NCBI GenBank assembly: GCA_001797335.1
Contig: MGPE01000013.1
Location: forward strand, 241 to 64,240
DNA length: 64,000 nt
Direction of reading: 5' to 3'
Origin: Deltaproteobacteria bacterium GWA2_38_16
Lineage (GTDB): Bacteria > Bdellovibrionota > JACOXK01 > 2-02-FULL-40-11
Shown here: positions 44,601 through 52,577 of the stretch, one piece after another
How the letters are laid out: each line of letters begins with the position of its first letter
Position numbering within the stretch: position 1 is the stretch's first letter
The notes under the pieces: generated by a model
The model's database searches: none
Seen by the model: only the letters and a program-made list of their open reading frames with translations
Told to the model about the DNA's origin: nothing
Made by a program: the position numbers and the translations under genes

Positions 44601-45219
44601 TGATAGTTTAAACCAACGATATCAATCTTTAGAAACACAAAGACAAGATCTTTTACAATCCTTAGATAGTCTTAAAAAAACTATCGAAAAAATTAACCGA
44701 ATTACCCGTGAGCGATTTAATGAAACATTTGAAGTAGTCAATAATAACTTTAAAAAAGTGTTTCCTCTCTTATTTCAAGGTGGGAAAGCAGAGCTCATTT
44801 TAACGGATACGCATAATCTTTTAGAAACCGGGGTAGACATTATGGCCAAACCCCCTGGGAAAAAACTTCAAAATATTAATTTGCTTTCTGGGGGAGAAAA
44901 AGCATTAACCGCCGTTAGTCTTATTTTTGCTATCTTTCTTATGAAGCGAAGTCCTGTCTGTGTGCTCGATGAAGTAGATGCTCCCTTAGACGATGCCAAT
45001 GTGGGGCGTTTTAATGAAATGGTGAAGACCATGACCGATAAATCTCAATTTATTGTGATTACACACAATAAGAAAACCATGGCCATGGCCGATGTGCTTT
45101 ATGGAGTAACGATGGAACGTCCCGGAATTTCTTCTATTATTTCTGTGAAATTGGAAAAAGCAGTTCAAATGACTCAAAAAACGTCTAAAGTTCCCCATCA
45201 ACCTGAAGCCTCAGCGTAA
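41626..45219 (+). CDS. smc: chromosome segregation protein SMC
   Basis: A 1197-residue ATPase that compacts and aligns sister chromosomes with ScpA/ScpB. Walker A is GIVGPNGCGKSNVVDA at about residues 26-41. The hinge lies around 500-640 (LGILADVIEVDPQYE, ASGVIRGGMYND), between two coiled-coil arms of about 300 residues each. The signature LLSGGEKALTAVSLIFAIF and Walker B CVLDEVDAPLDDANV close the head. It is followed four bases later by ftsY, a common pairing. Confidence 0.96.
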   Translation: MKIRRLELIGFKSFMNKTTLHFEDGITGIVGPNGCGKSNVVDALFWVMGDQSAKHLRGTEMGDVIFAGSDQEPPSGLSEINITFSTEDGGVPAEYSQFPEVTISRRLYRSGESEYLINKTPCRLKDVAEFFMDTGIGTKSYSIIEQGQIGRIVSQKPEDRRSLIEEAAGITKFKSRKREASLKMDATDQNLLRINDIISEIKRQIDSLERQAKKAEKYKQIKEQIREIELTLMSREYDDFSQKLKEVETALQEHKNQHGEFLAEIQKIEALIEKLKLHLTSLEKDLQVSQESVYSLQHHIQELENQIEIKKKETENWKALELKDKKDEVVIVEKKEKLQKNILTLVDAADEFLKEDGQLKTKEEEKEVVLQGEIQKQGVLNQKIEEHQSELVSLLTRLAQCQNTIVNIEQQKKSLDAKEEHLEEEAEKLKTDIEHVSYQKETAEHQISEVQTKQKDLGEALKDSNERLVHQKEVLEQKRALKDNAKEELQKVSSRLHSLQELERRLEGFEVGAQKLLPQKTAYQILGILADVIEVDPQYEVATETVLQQKLQYIVIQDRQRLLEAIEYLKAQKSGQAHFIVLNQTSSIPVDRLQVTSLEPLWKKIKVKDPYQALLQHLLKDTYVVPDLKTAFEFWDRSPHLYTFVTVEGEMVNASGVIRGGMYNDAQPGILFKKREIKELEEKQKTLEVAYQNSQGEVEEGERTILAITEEIQKISQGLHEQEVSHASFSKDISKTDEDFERLQEEKEVLTFEKEELTLSRQELLQTLSKEKNNASLLEETKKAKEASLETEKLTQGRVAQDIEKQKKDIHQIQVDRAALKEKESAIQRQKEHLEQNLKTLDQELEEKKTAICLSQERQEAIQGEITGARESLNQKISELETCRMTLVSLKTEFDTQQEKLRVLEEGVKKHRLTFSHIESEMHAKELLISQYQMSIKHLKSQVEEKYVLDLGAVADRYKLKTVTEEDKALLATLKEKIARMGEINLTAIEEFDSLNQRYQSLETQRQDLLQSLDSLKKTIEKINRITRERFNETFEVVNNNFKKVFPLLFQGGKAELILTDTHNLLETGVDIMAKPPGKKLQNINLLSGGEKALTAVSLIFAIFLMKRSPVCVLDEVDAPLDDANVGRFNEMVKTMTDKSQFIVITHNKKTMAMADVLYGVTMERPGISSIISVKLEKAVQMTQKTSKVPHQPEASA

Positions 45220-45223
45220 TCTT

Positions 45224-46096
45224 GTGAATATATTTGGATTTAAAAAAAAAATATCTCAAGAATCCTTAAAACTTTTAGAAGAAGCACTGTATAAGTCAGA
45301 TGTTGGAGTAGAGACCACTCAAAAAATCATGAAAGCCTTACAAGAAAAAATGAGTTGTTCCTCCTCGCTTTCTTTTGAAGAAGTCAAAACTATTTTTTAT
45401 GAAATAGCATTGCCAAAGTTAATAGCGCTTGAAAAAAAGGCGATCACTTCTTCTCATCCCTCGGTTATTTTTTTAGTTGGTGTGAATGGTGTTGGAAAAA
45501 CAACCACGTTGGCAAAGCTGGCCTTCCTTTTTAACCAAGAACATAAAAAGGTTTTGTGTATTGCGGCCGATACATTTCGAGCAGCTGCACAAGAGCAATT
45601 GGATCAGTGGGTACAAAAGCTCAATATTGAACTTTTTTTGGGAAAAATGGGAATGGATCCTTCGGCCTTATTATTTGATGGGATGGTACAGGCCAAAGCA
45701 AAGGGGATAGACATTATTTTATGTGATACGGCCGGTAGACTTCAAACCAAAAAGCCCCTCATGGACGAACTTAAAAAAATGAAAAGAACGGTTCAAAAAG
45801 TTTTACCTGAAATTGCTCCAGAAATATGGATGGTGATAGATGCAACAACAGGGCATAATGTTCTTTCTCAGTGTCAGGAATTTCATGAGACTTTAGGCTT
45901 AACGGGGCTTATTATTACAAAACTGGATAGTTCTGCTAGAGGAGGGATGGTTTTAACATTAGCAGATACTATTTCAGTTCCCATTGTTTATTTAGGAATC
46001 GGAGAAAAATCAAAAGATCTTATCCCCTTTCAGGCAAAAGTTTTTTTAGACATGCTTTTTGAAAAGGCGAATGCCGAAAAATATCCACAAGAATAA
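45224..46096 (+). CDS. ftsY: signal recognition particle receptor FtsY, short form
   Basis: GTPase that docks SRP-ribosome complexes at the inner membrane. An N domain (LLEEALYKSDVGVETTQKI) precedes the G domain: GVNGVGKTTTLAKLA, DTFRAAAQEQLDQW, CDTAGRLQTK, TKLDSSARGGM and GIGEKSKDLIPF. At 290 residues it lacks the acidic A domain. The start is GTG at 45224. The last 51 bases overlap the end of a convergent protease gene. Confidence 0.95.
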   Translation: MNIFGFKKKISQESLKLLEEALYKSDVGVETTQKIMKALQEKMSCSSSLSFEEVKTIFYEIALPKLIALEKKAITSSHPSVIFLVGVNGVGKTTTLAKLAFLFNQEHKKVLCIAADTFRAAAQEQLDQWVQKLNIELFLGKMGMDPSALLFDGMVQAKAKGIDIILCDTAGRLQTKKPLMDELKKMKRTVQKVLPEIAPEIWMVIDATTGHNVLSQCQEFHETLGLTGLIITKLDSSARGGMVLTLADTISVPIVYLGIGEKSKDLIPFQAKVFLDMLFEKANAEKYPQE

Positions 46097-47995
46097 AATA
46101 AAAGGAATAAAAAATCCAATCAACTGATGAGAAGATGGTCCAGAAGAATGTGAAGAAGTAGGGGTATCTATAAAACCACAGGCTCCCAAATTGAATGTTT
46201 TATCTTCTTTTTGATCCGAGGCAGAAATGGCTACTGTATCGTCTGGAAATTGTTCAGGGACATAAGTAGGAAGTTCATTGTTATTAATGAGATATAAAGC
46301 GCTGTAAAGATCGATGATGCCGCCGGCAGTTGTTTTATTTTCTAAGGAAGTTAAGCGCCTTGCTGATTGAGTGAGTGCAAATTTTATTTCTCCAGGATCT
46401 GTTTTTTTATCATTAGGGGTATTTTTTTCTAATAATTCTAAATAAACCAGAGCCGCTACGCCTGACGTAACTCCAGCTGCCATCGATGTTCCACTCATGT
46501 AAATGTATTCATTTTTTTGAAAGGAGTCTGCATCTTGGATATCGCGGAGGCTTGCTTTTAAACTAAGAATGTATCTTCCCGGAGCTCCCACGTGGACAAG
46601 TTTTGGACTGTAGTTTGAAAAACTGGCTAAAGTATCTTTAGGATCGGTGGCAGCCACAGATATTAAATGATTAAATTGAAAGCTGGCAGGATAATAAGGC
46701 GTTGTATCGTTATTTTTTCCTTCATTCCCGGCGGCGGCTACAAACAACATATTGGGCGCATTTTTAATAGAATCTTTAATGGTTTGAGATGCTCCCGTAG
46801 AGCCCCAGCTAAGATTAACCACCTGGGCTCCCATGATTTTTGCATATTCAATAGCTTCAGCAACGACGATGGAGTTAGCCAGGCTATATCCTAGTTTTTT
46901 GGTAGTTTGATTTGTGGTTTCATCGGTTTCTTCAATAATTGAGATAGAGCCTATTTTAAGAGGCATGATTTCAATATCGTTTAAAACAATTCCAGGAATG
47001 CCTCTTTGGTTATTGGAGAGAGCTCCAATGACTCCCCCAATATGGGTTCCATGAGAGGCTTCTTTAATTAAAGCTTCTTCATCGGTTTTTAGTTGTTCTT
47101 TATATTGGTCGCGTTCATTTTCTGACACATTTTCATCAATCCATTCCAAAAAATTAAGGTCTGCAGATGCATCGTTATCAATATTAAAAAAATCCCATCC
47201 TAACGTATCATCGACATAGCCATTATGGTCATTGTCAATATTGTCATCTGGGATTTCTGCAGTGTTTTTCCAGATGTGAGTTTTTTCAATGGTTAGTTTT
47301 TGTTGAGAAAGATCGGAAGCGTTTAATTCTGTAAAATCCGGGTGGTAAATATCAATTCCTGTATCGGGAATGGCGACAATGACTTTACCTTCTGACCTTA
47401 ATGCCCAGGCTTCTACAATTTTCCCAAAAGCAATATCTGCATTTTTTTTAGTTTCCGTTTTAAAGGGAGAAAGTTCTCCTCCCTTATTTTTAAGATACCA
47501 GAGTGCCTCATCATAATCATTGGGTAGTTCTGTGATGTTGAGCGTCATGACATAGTTGGGTTCACTGTATCTAATTTTTGGGTGATGATCTTTTTGAATA
47601 AGATTGATGATTTCAGAAACCGTATAAAGAGAGGTATTGAGTTTAAACTGCGCGACACCGGTTTGTGAATGATAGTCTAAAAGGGTCAGTTGAAATTGTT
47701 TGGCGATGTTTTCTACATCTTTTAAAGAAGTTCCTACGATAAACCCCACAATGATTTCATCTGCAATATATCGCTCTCCTTTACTATTTTTAACGATCTG
47801 AATTTTTTTAGGACCCGAAGCAATTTTTTTAATAAAGGTGCTTTTAAGAGGACTCTTCTGGGCGGGAATTCTTTTTTGTTCTACAGGTTCTGACAGTGGT
47901 TTTTGGAAAGGGGGAGGGGAATCTTTAAGCCAATACAATACACCCATGGCCAAAAACAATAGAAATACACTCAAATACTTTTTTTTAAAGAACAC
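46046..47995 (-). CDS. membrane-anchored subtilisin-like (S8) serine protease
   Basis: A 649-residue exported protease. Signal (about 8-24), Pro-rich linker, a fervidolysin-type prodomain (about 75-152, ADEIIVGFIVGTS), then the S8 domain with Asp211 (PDTGID), His315 (SHGTHIGG), Asn424 and Ser504 (MSGTSMAAG). An EF-hand-like acidic loop (PDDNIDNDHNGYVDD, about 250-263) probably binds calcium. The C terminus is a Cys-Gly, Ser-rich stretch, a membrane helix and a basic KKHV tail, resembling sorting/anchoring tails. The last 16 residues are encoded opposite ftsY. Confidence 0.9.
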   Translation of the reverse strand: MFFKKKYLSVFLLFLAMGVLYWLKDSPPPFQKPLSEPVEQKRIPAQKSPLKSTFIKKIASGPKKIQIVKNSKGERYIADEIIVGFIVGTSLKDVENIAKQFQLTLLDYHSQTGVAQFKLNTSLYTVSEIINLIQKDHHPKIRYSEPNYVMTLNITELPNDYDEALWYLKNKGGELSPFKTETKKNADIAFGKIVEAWALRSEGKVIVAIPDTGIDIYHPDFTELNASDLSQQKLTIEKTHIWKNTAEIPDDNIDNDHNGYVDDTLGWDFFNIDNDASADLNFLEWIDENVSENERDQYKEQLKTDEEALIKEASHGTHIGGVIGALSNNQRGIPGIVLNDIEIMPLKIGSISIIEETDETTNQTTKKLGYSLANSIVVAEAIEYAKIMGAQVVNLSWGSTGASQTIKDSIKNAPNMLFVAAAGNEGKNNDTTPYYPASFQFNHLISVAATDPKDTLASFSNYSPKLVHVGAPGRYILSLKASLRDIQDADSFQKNEYIYMSGTSMAAGVTSGVAALVYLELLEKNTPNDKKTDPGEIKFALTQSARRLTSLENKTTAGGIIDLYSALYLINNNELPTYVPEQFPDDTVAISASDQKEDKTFNLGACGFIDTPTSSHSSGPSSHQLIGFFIPFILFLWIFFGIRLFKKHV

Positions 47996-48036
47996 CTTAT
48001 TACCCCAACCAACGATTTACTTATTATTCTACCAGA

Positions 48037-48067
48037 ATGGATTCCCCGGTCAAGCCAGGCGATGACA
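48037..48067. repeat. short palindromic repeat, ATGGATTCC family
   Basis: ATGGATTCCCCGGTCAAGCC then AGGCGATGACA: a copy of the ATGGATTCC...GAATGACA family with a decayed right arm, lying between the protease gene and the promoter of the next operon. Confidence 0.6.
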
Positions 48068-48078
48068 TACGGCAGAAT

Positions 48079-48107
48079 TTTACTTTTAAAACCTCCCTTG
48101 GTATAAT
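48079..48107 (+). promoter_or_regulatory. sigma-70 promoter of the HAMP/secreted-protein operon
   Basis: TTTACT (48079-48084), 17-base spacer, consensus TATAAT (48102-48107). The leader to the ATG at 48186 would be about 70 bases and contains three ACATA units. Confidence 0.6.
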
Positions 48108-48185
48108 TAAGACATTAGGTGGAACGTTACTAGAGATTGAGACCGAAACATAACATAACATATTGATTTTATTAGTGAATTTACA

Positions 48186-48767
48186 ATGAATGAACAAGGA
48201 AAACAGGTTCGCAGAACCCAGTATTTAATTAATCGAGGGTTTCAGCTTCGATATATGGGAATTTTTGTTCTGGCCTCTTTATTTGCCGTATCGGTCATTG
48301 GTGGGCTTCTTTTTTATCTGGTTGAAGTGAATTGGATGGTGCAGCTAGAGAGCGGGCTTCATCTTTTTCCAGAAGTAGAAGATCTTTTGGCTCAAGAAAG
48401 ATATTGGGTGTTGCTCACTGCAGGAAGTGGATTTTTTATTTTTGCAGGGATGCTATCGGTGTGGGGATTATTTTTAAGTCATCGGGTAGCTGGGCCTGTT
48501 TTTGCGCTCAGTCGCAGAATGAATAAAATTGTTTTAGAGCAGGATTTAATGACTCCTCTTTTTTTAAGAAAGAAAGATGCTCTTCAAGAAGTAAAAGAGT
48601 TTTTTAATGTCACGTTAGAATCTCTTAGAAGTCGCCTAAAAGAGGAAGTGGATTTTTGGCAAAAATTGCAAGAGAGATGTTCAGCTCCTCAATTGCAAGG
48701 TGCGGTCAGGATCATTGAAAGTTTAAAAAAGGATAAAGAAAAATGGTTAAGAGCGTCTCCATCTTAA
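48186..48767 (+). CDS. stand-alone HAMP-domain membrane protein
   Basis: A 193-residue paralogue of the proteins at 27821-28303 and 50365-50943. It has the start motif RRTQYLINRGFQLRYMG, helix 1 (about 24-46), a short periplasmic loop with EVEDLLAQERYWVLL, helix 2 (about 75-97), then SHRVAGPVFALSRRMNKI and a helical tail to the end. No catalytic output domain. The next gene (signal-peptide protein) begins inside its end, overlapping by 25 bases. Confidence 0.75.
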   Translation: MNEQGKQVRRTQYLINRGFQLRYMGIFVLASLFAVSVIGGLLFYLVEVNWMVQLESGLHLFPEVEDLLAQERYWVLLTAGSGFFIFAGMLSVWGLFLSHRVAGPVFALSRRMNKIVLEQDLMTPLFLRKKDALQEVKEFFNVTLESLRSRLKEEVDFWQKLQERCSAPQLQGAVRIIESLKKDKEKWLRASPS

Positions 48768-49816
48768 AATATACGAGCATCGTCTGTGCCGTTATACTCT
48801 TAGGGAGTATGGGGATAAGTCTTGCTAAAAAAGGGGTTATTTCAAAATCGGTAAAACAACGAAAACCGGCCATGGTAACCCCTGTGCTTAAAAACCCACA
48901 AGAAAGTCCTTTGGTACAAGTATTTGTCCGGTTAGAGGCACAAAATATTGGTGAAAAAACATATGGTTTATTTAATTCACAAACGATGGAAATATTAACA
49001 GAATATGCCGAGTCTATTTTATCTAAGGCTTCTTTTCAGGATCAAAAAAATCCACTTTATATTGATAATCCCGATCTTCATCGGATGGTTTGTTTTTTTG
49101 TGACATCTTATGTGTATGCTGCCGAAGCACAACATTTACCCAAAGATACTCAAATTTATTTGGTAGCAGAAGATCCCATAGAACAAGATCAAAAATTAAC
49201 CCTTGAAATCCAGCATGTTCAAGATGTGTTTAATAAATGTGAAAATCTAGAACTTCAGCTTTTACCAACAGGGGTGGTCTATTTTAATTGGGATCAAGAT
49301 AATTTTTTAAATGGGGTTCCCCTAGAACCTCCTCGGGTTGCCCAAAGCGATATTCCAGAAGAATTTAAAGATGATCCCTTGTTGGCACAGCTATATACCA
49401 CGGCTCAAGGGTATGCCCAAAGAGAAGGGGAAAAAAGTAAATTGGGAAGTGAGATGGTGAGTCTCTTATTAGAAGGGGTTAAAAACCAATTGGCCAGTGG
49501 GCATCCCAATATTGCAAAGTTAGCTACTGTTTTTGCAAAACAAGCGGGTACAAAAGTAGCAAAGCAAGCCTGGAAAGAAAAATCAGCGTTGATTGCATCT
49601 CTTACGAAAGATGATTCTAATTTATTTCAAACCAGTCAGGTTCAACAAGAAACGGCTGAAGCGCTGACCAATTTGGTGGCCTTGCCGGGGAAAGCAACTA
49701 TTTCAAAAACAGCCTTTACAGATTCCATTAAAAAAATCATGAGCAGCGATGTTAAAATGAATTTTAGAATTGGAAAGGATACCATTTATGCGGGGTTTAA
49801 ACTGGAATTTAAGTAA
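48743..49816 (+). CDS. exported protein of unknown family
   Basis: A 357-residue protein with a signal segment (about 8-27, TSIVCAVILLGSMGISLAKK). The rest is soluble and mixed alpha/beta: a helical block (SQTMEILTEYAESILSKA), a beta block (about 120-170), then Ala/Gln/Lys-rich helices (about 215-320). The C terminus MNFRIGKDTIYAGFKLEFK looks like a terminal beta-strand pair. I recognise no family. Second gene of a three-gene operon; it overlaps its neighbours on both sides. Confidence 0.55.
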   Translation: MVKSVSILKYTSIVCAVILLGSMGISLAKKGVISKSVKQRKPAMVTPVLKNPQESPLVQVFVRLEAQNIGEKTYGLFNSQTMEILTEYAESILSKASFQDQKNPLYIDNPDLHRMVCFFVTSYVYAAEAQHLPKDTQIYLVAEDPIEQDQKLTLEIQHVQDVFNKCENLELQLLPTGVVYFNWDQDNFLNGVPLEPPRVAQSDIPEEFKDDPLLAQLYTTAQGYAQREGEKSKLGSEMVSLLLEGVKNQLASGHPNIAKLATVFAKQAGTKVAKQAWKEKSALIASLTKDDSNLFQTSQVQQETAEALTNLVALPGKATISKTAFTDSIKKIMSSDVKMNFRIGKDTIYAGFKLEFK

Positions 49817-50402
49817 AATACTTTTTATTCTATGCATAGTGATGTTTGCTCCTTTGACCATTAGAGCACAGAGTGAAGAAGTGTCTCAGCCTTTGTATAA
49901 TAAAGGACTTTTACTGATTGAAAAAGAAATGCTTAGGCTTTCAGATATTCCAAAGAAAAGCTGGTCTGAATCTGAAAAAAATCAATATCGAGCTCTGTTA
50001 TTTTTAGAAGATTATTTTTTAAATCGAGGAGTAACGCCGTGGACCATGAAGGTACTTCATCGGTTAATTAAGATGAGAGACAATACTCAAGATAATTATA
50101 AAAAAGCATTTTTAGAGTGTGAGGCGTGGAAAGTGCTGGATCACGATTTAAAAAACAATGAAAATAAAGATTTAATTCAAAATCTTATGGATAAACGGAA
50201 ATTTACAAAAAAAGATCATGTGATGTTTAGAAAAATGGCTTCAGCTAAGGTATCTAGTTGTATTGGGTTTATTGGAACCAACTGGAGTTGGAAAGGTCCT
50301 GCATATGCAGATCTTTTATATGATGTGAAAACCAGAAATGCCATTGAAAGTGTTAAAACCTCGGTTAAGATTCGTGAGATAAGTTCTGAGAAAACGGAAT
50401 AA
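49788..50402 (+). CDS. exported protein of unknown family
   Basis: A 204-residue protein with a signal peptide ending APLTIRAQS (about residue 25). The mature part is helical and charged (GLLLIEKEMLRLSDIP, LFLEDYFLNRGVTPWTMKVL) with three Cys (about 105, 154, 155 region). The start at 49788 is chosen so that the hydrophobic segment lies at the N terminus; the frame is open to 49770. It overlaps the preceding gene and, at its 3' end, 38 bases of the convergent HAMP gene. Family unknown. Confidence 0.5.
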   Translation: MRGLNWNLSKILFILCIVMFAPLTIRAQSEEVSQPLYNKGLLLIEKEMLRLSDIPKKSWSESEKNQYRALLFLEDYFLNRGVTPWTMKVLHRLIKMRDNTQDNYKKAFLECEAWKVLDHDLKNNENKDLIQNLMDKRKFTKKDHVMFRKMASAKVSSCIGFIGTNWSWKGPAYADLLYDVKTRNAIESVKTSVKIREISSEKTE

Positions 50403-50943
50403 GCGCTGCTTTTTTCTTTTTTAACAATGCCTCTAAAGATTCAACGACATCTTTCATTTTTGAAATTTCTTTATCCTGTAATAATTGAGAGATGTGTTCG
50501 ATGTCATCTTCGGTCATAGTTCGAAGCATTTCTACCCATTGATTAAAGGGAATTTTAAGTTCTTTAAATTCATCGCGACGTCTTAAGCCAAGATATGCGG
50601 TATAGTCTCCATTTTTAAGTTTGGTCATCTCTCGGGTCAGCGCATAGAGGGGGCCTGCCATTTTGTGGGATAAAAAAATGCCCGCAAAAAATAAAAAAAC
50701 AGAAATGACTAAAAAGGATCCAATCCAGATGATAAGAACCAGATGGCGCTCTTTGGCCAAAAGCGATAAGAACTCTGGTTGAAGATGGACATTATATTTA
50801 ACAAAAATTAAATTATTAGCATAAATGAGTTTTCGAATCAGAATTCCAACGAGGAGCGCAGCAATGAGGGCAATGAGAACCAAGCTGCTTGAAAACATAA
50901 GTTGGAATTTAGGATGGATGAGATAACGCGTGCGAAATTTCAT
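50365..50943 (-). CDS. stand-alone HAMP-domain membrane protein
   Basis: A 192-residue third paralogue: MKFRTRYLIHPKFQLMFSSS, helix 1 (about 18-40), loop with LSLLAKERHLVLI, helix 2 (about 68-92), SHKMAGPLYALTREMTKL, then LRRRDEFKELKIPFNQWVE (a HAMP second helix) and a Lys-rich tail. No output domain. Its start overlaps the DUF3047 gene by 4 bases and its end overlaps a convergent gene by 38. Confidence 0.75.
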   Translation of the reverse strand: MKFRTRYLIHPKFQLMFSSSLVLIALIAALLVGILIRKLIYANNLIFVKYNVHLQPEFLSLLAKERHLVLIIWIGSFLVISVFLFFAGIFLSHKMAGPLYALTREMTKLKNGDYTAYLGLRRRDEFKELKIPFNQWVEMLRTMTEDDIEHISQLLQDKEISKMKDVVESLEALLKKKKAALIPFSQNLSHES

Positions 50944-51623
50944 TTTTTAAGGATGGAGTGGGAATAGCCGATTTTTATTTCATCAAAAAGAGACTGGCCT
51001 TCTGTTTCACTATCGTCACTATCACTCATAAAGGCAATGGCGCCAATCTTATCGTCTACTTCATCTTCTCCGAAAGCCTGTTTATAATCTTCCACCACAT
51101 TTCTTTCTTCTTGTATCCAGCCTTCTTTTTTTCCATTTTGAAGAACAAAAATTTGAATTCGGCTAGAAAGTGAACTTTTGGTCCGAGTACCTTGGGCTAA
51201 CTTGTCATCCCAGACATATTCGATACATTTTGAAAAAATAAATACTTTGGCTGGGAAAATCACATAGATTCGAGCTGCAAAATCTTCTACTTTTTCATCT
51301 TCTTTTTTAGGGAAACGGTTCACTTTCCACTTCCAGCTGATGAAGGGTTTAGAAGTAGGGTTATAAAATTCTTTATCTGGAAATTCATAGTAAATGCCAG
51401 AGGCAGCATTTTTAGCAGTGGCTTGAATAAAATCCTGCCCTGGCCCTTTAATAATTTTATAGTCTACCTTCCCTTTATAGAGTTTTTCTTTCCAAATTTT
51501 TAAGACATTGGCCTCAGAGAAGGTAAAGTATTTCAAAAAATCAGCTGCTTGGACAGGTGAATAATGAAAGAGAGAAAATAAGACAATTCCTACAAAAACC
51601 ACAATACCTTTTTGCCAAATCAT
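50940..51623 (-). CDS. DUF3047 family exported protein
   Basis: A 227-residue protein with a signal peptide (cleavage near VQAADF). The mature domain has IWKEKLYKGKVDYKIIK, AASGIYYEF, FISWKWKVNRFP, FAARIYVIFP and IGAIAFMSDSDDSETEGQ, the usual DUF3047 landmarks. It is predicted to be a periplasmic beta-sandwich with no established activity. It lies directly upstream of, and overlaps, a HAMP-only gene. Confidence 0.75.
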   Translation of the reverse strand: MIWQKGIVVFVGIVLFSLFHYSPVQAADFLKYFTFSEANVLKIWKEKLYKGKVDYKIIKGPGQDFIQATAKNAASGIYYEFPDKEFYNPTSKPFISWKWKVNRFPKKEDEKVEDFAARIYVIFPAKVFIFSKCIEYVWDDKLAQGTRTKSSLSSRIQIFVLQNGKKEGWIQEERNVVEDYKQAFGEDEVDDKIGAIAFMSDSDDSETEGQSLFDEIKIGYSHSILKK

Positions 51624-51727
51624 ATCAAAAAGTGTAGCAGATTTGATATTTTAAATGCAACTCTTTAATTTTCTTGACACTCGAGACTCAACTCACTAAA
51701 CTTCTTGAAATAACAGGTTTTTTTATC

Positions 51728-52009
51728 ATGAAACATACCTACGAAGTAGAAATTATAGGTCAGCGATTTAATATTAAGAGTGAAGAATCTCAAGATCATG
51801 TGGATCGAGTGGTGAGCTACATCAATGAACAGATTAAGGCTATTTCTAAAGATTCTAAAACCATGTCTACTCATCATGCCACGATTCTAACTCTTCTTAA
51901 TTTAGCCAATGAACTTTTTAAAAGCCGACGAGAAGTTGAAAGTTATAAGGGTATGGTCATAGAAAAGACAAAGAATATTATTCATTTAATCGATGCCCAA
52001 TCCGAGTAG
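51728..52009 (+). CDS. zapA: cell division protein ZapA
   Basis: A 93-residue FtsZ-ring stabiliser: KHTYEVEIIGQRFNIKSEES and DHVDRVVSYINEQI form the head, followed by a coiled coil (ATILTLLNLANELFKSRREVE). The ATG at 51728 gives the standard family start. The open frame to a TTG at 51674 is not credible because it adds a non-homologous stretch that looks like a TTGACA box. It overlaps the next gene by 17 bases. Confidence 0.85.
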   Translation: MKHTYEVEIIGQRFNIKSEESQDHVDRVVSYINEQIKAISKDSKTMSTHHATILTLLNLANELFKSRREVESYKGMVIEKTKNIIHLIDAQSE

Positions 52010-52571
52010 TGATAAACAGAAACTTCGACAACGGTTTTTAGAAGAAAGACTTGCGTATCCCCCTTTAGAAATCAAAAAAAAAAGTGATTTTGTTCAAAAA
52101 AGATTTTTAAAGTTTTTAAAAACAGTATCTTCTGTTAAGACCGTGGCACTTTATGCAGAGTGTAAGAATGAAGTTTCAACCAGAGAGATTTTTAAACATC
52201 TTCGAAAGAAAAAAATTAGAGTAGTATATCCAAAAATAAATCGGCAAAAAAAAACCATGGCTTTTTGTGAAGTGAAAAATTTAAAATCTATGAAACATGC
52301 TTCTTATGCTATTTTAGAACCTAAGCCAGGGGCTCTTTCGGTGGCGGTGCAAGATATTGATATGGTTGTTGTTCCGGCTATTGTTTTTGATGAAAAAGGA
52401 CATAGACTTGGCTATGGAAAGGGATATTATGATCGCTTGCTTTCTGACTGCTCCTCAAAAACGGTAGGGCTTGCCTTTGAATTTCAAATGGTGAAGCATC
52501 TCCCCCGAGAGCAGTGGGATCGATCGGTTCATATGATTATTACAGAAAAGAAAATGAGGACGATTCAGTAA
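51993..52571 (+). CDS. 5-formyltetrahydrofolate cyclo-ligase
   Basis: A 192-residue ATP-dependent enzyme converting 5-formyl-THF to methenyl-THF. QKLRQRFLEERLAYPP opens it; VALYAECKNEVSTREIF and VVVPAIVFDEKGHRLGYGKG, with YYDRLL, form the folate/ATP site. Pairing with zapA is conserved in many proteobacteria. In gammaproteobacteria the 6S RNA lies between these two genes; here they overlap, so no such RNA fits. Confidence 0.92.
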   Translation: MPNPSSDKQKLRQRFLEERLAYPPLEIKKKSDFVQKRFLKFLKTVSSVKTVALYAECKNEVSTREIFKHLRKKKIRVVYPKINRQKKTMAFCEVKNLKSMKHASYAILEPKPGALSVAVQDIDMVVVPAIVFDEKGHRLGYGKGYYDRLLSDCSSKTVGLAFEFQMVKHLPREQWDRSVHMIITEKKMRTIQ

Positions 52572-52577
52572 ATTTAT

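Noticed and set aside
48150-48165. ACATA tandem units as a possible CRISPR or microsatellite
   Set aside because: Only three units of five bases; too short for either, probably leader sequence.
51674-51727. TTG start 18 codons upstream of zapA
   Set aside because: The extension is not part of the family, has no ribosome site, and the TTG belongs to a TTGACA box.
51990-52010. 6S RNA expected between zapA and the 5-FTHF cyclo-ligase gene
   Set aside because: The two genes overlap, so there is no room for it here.
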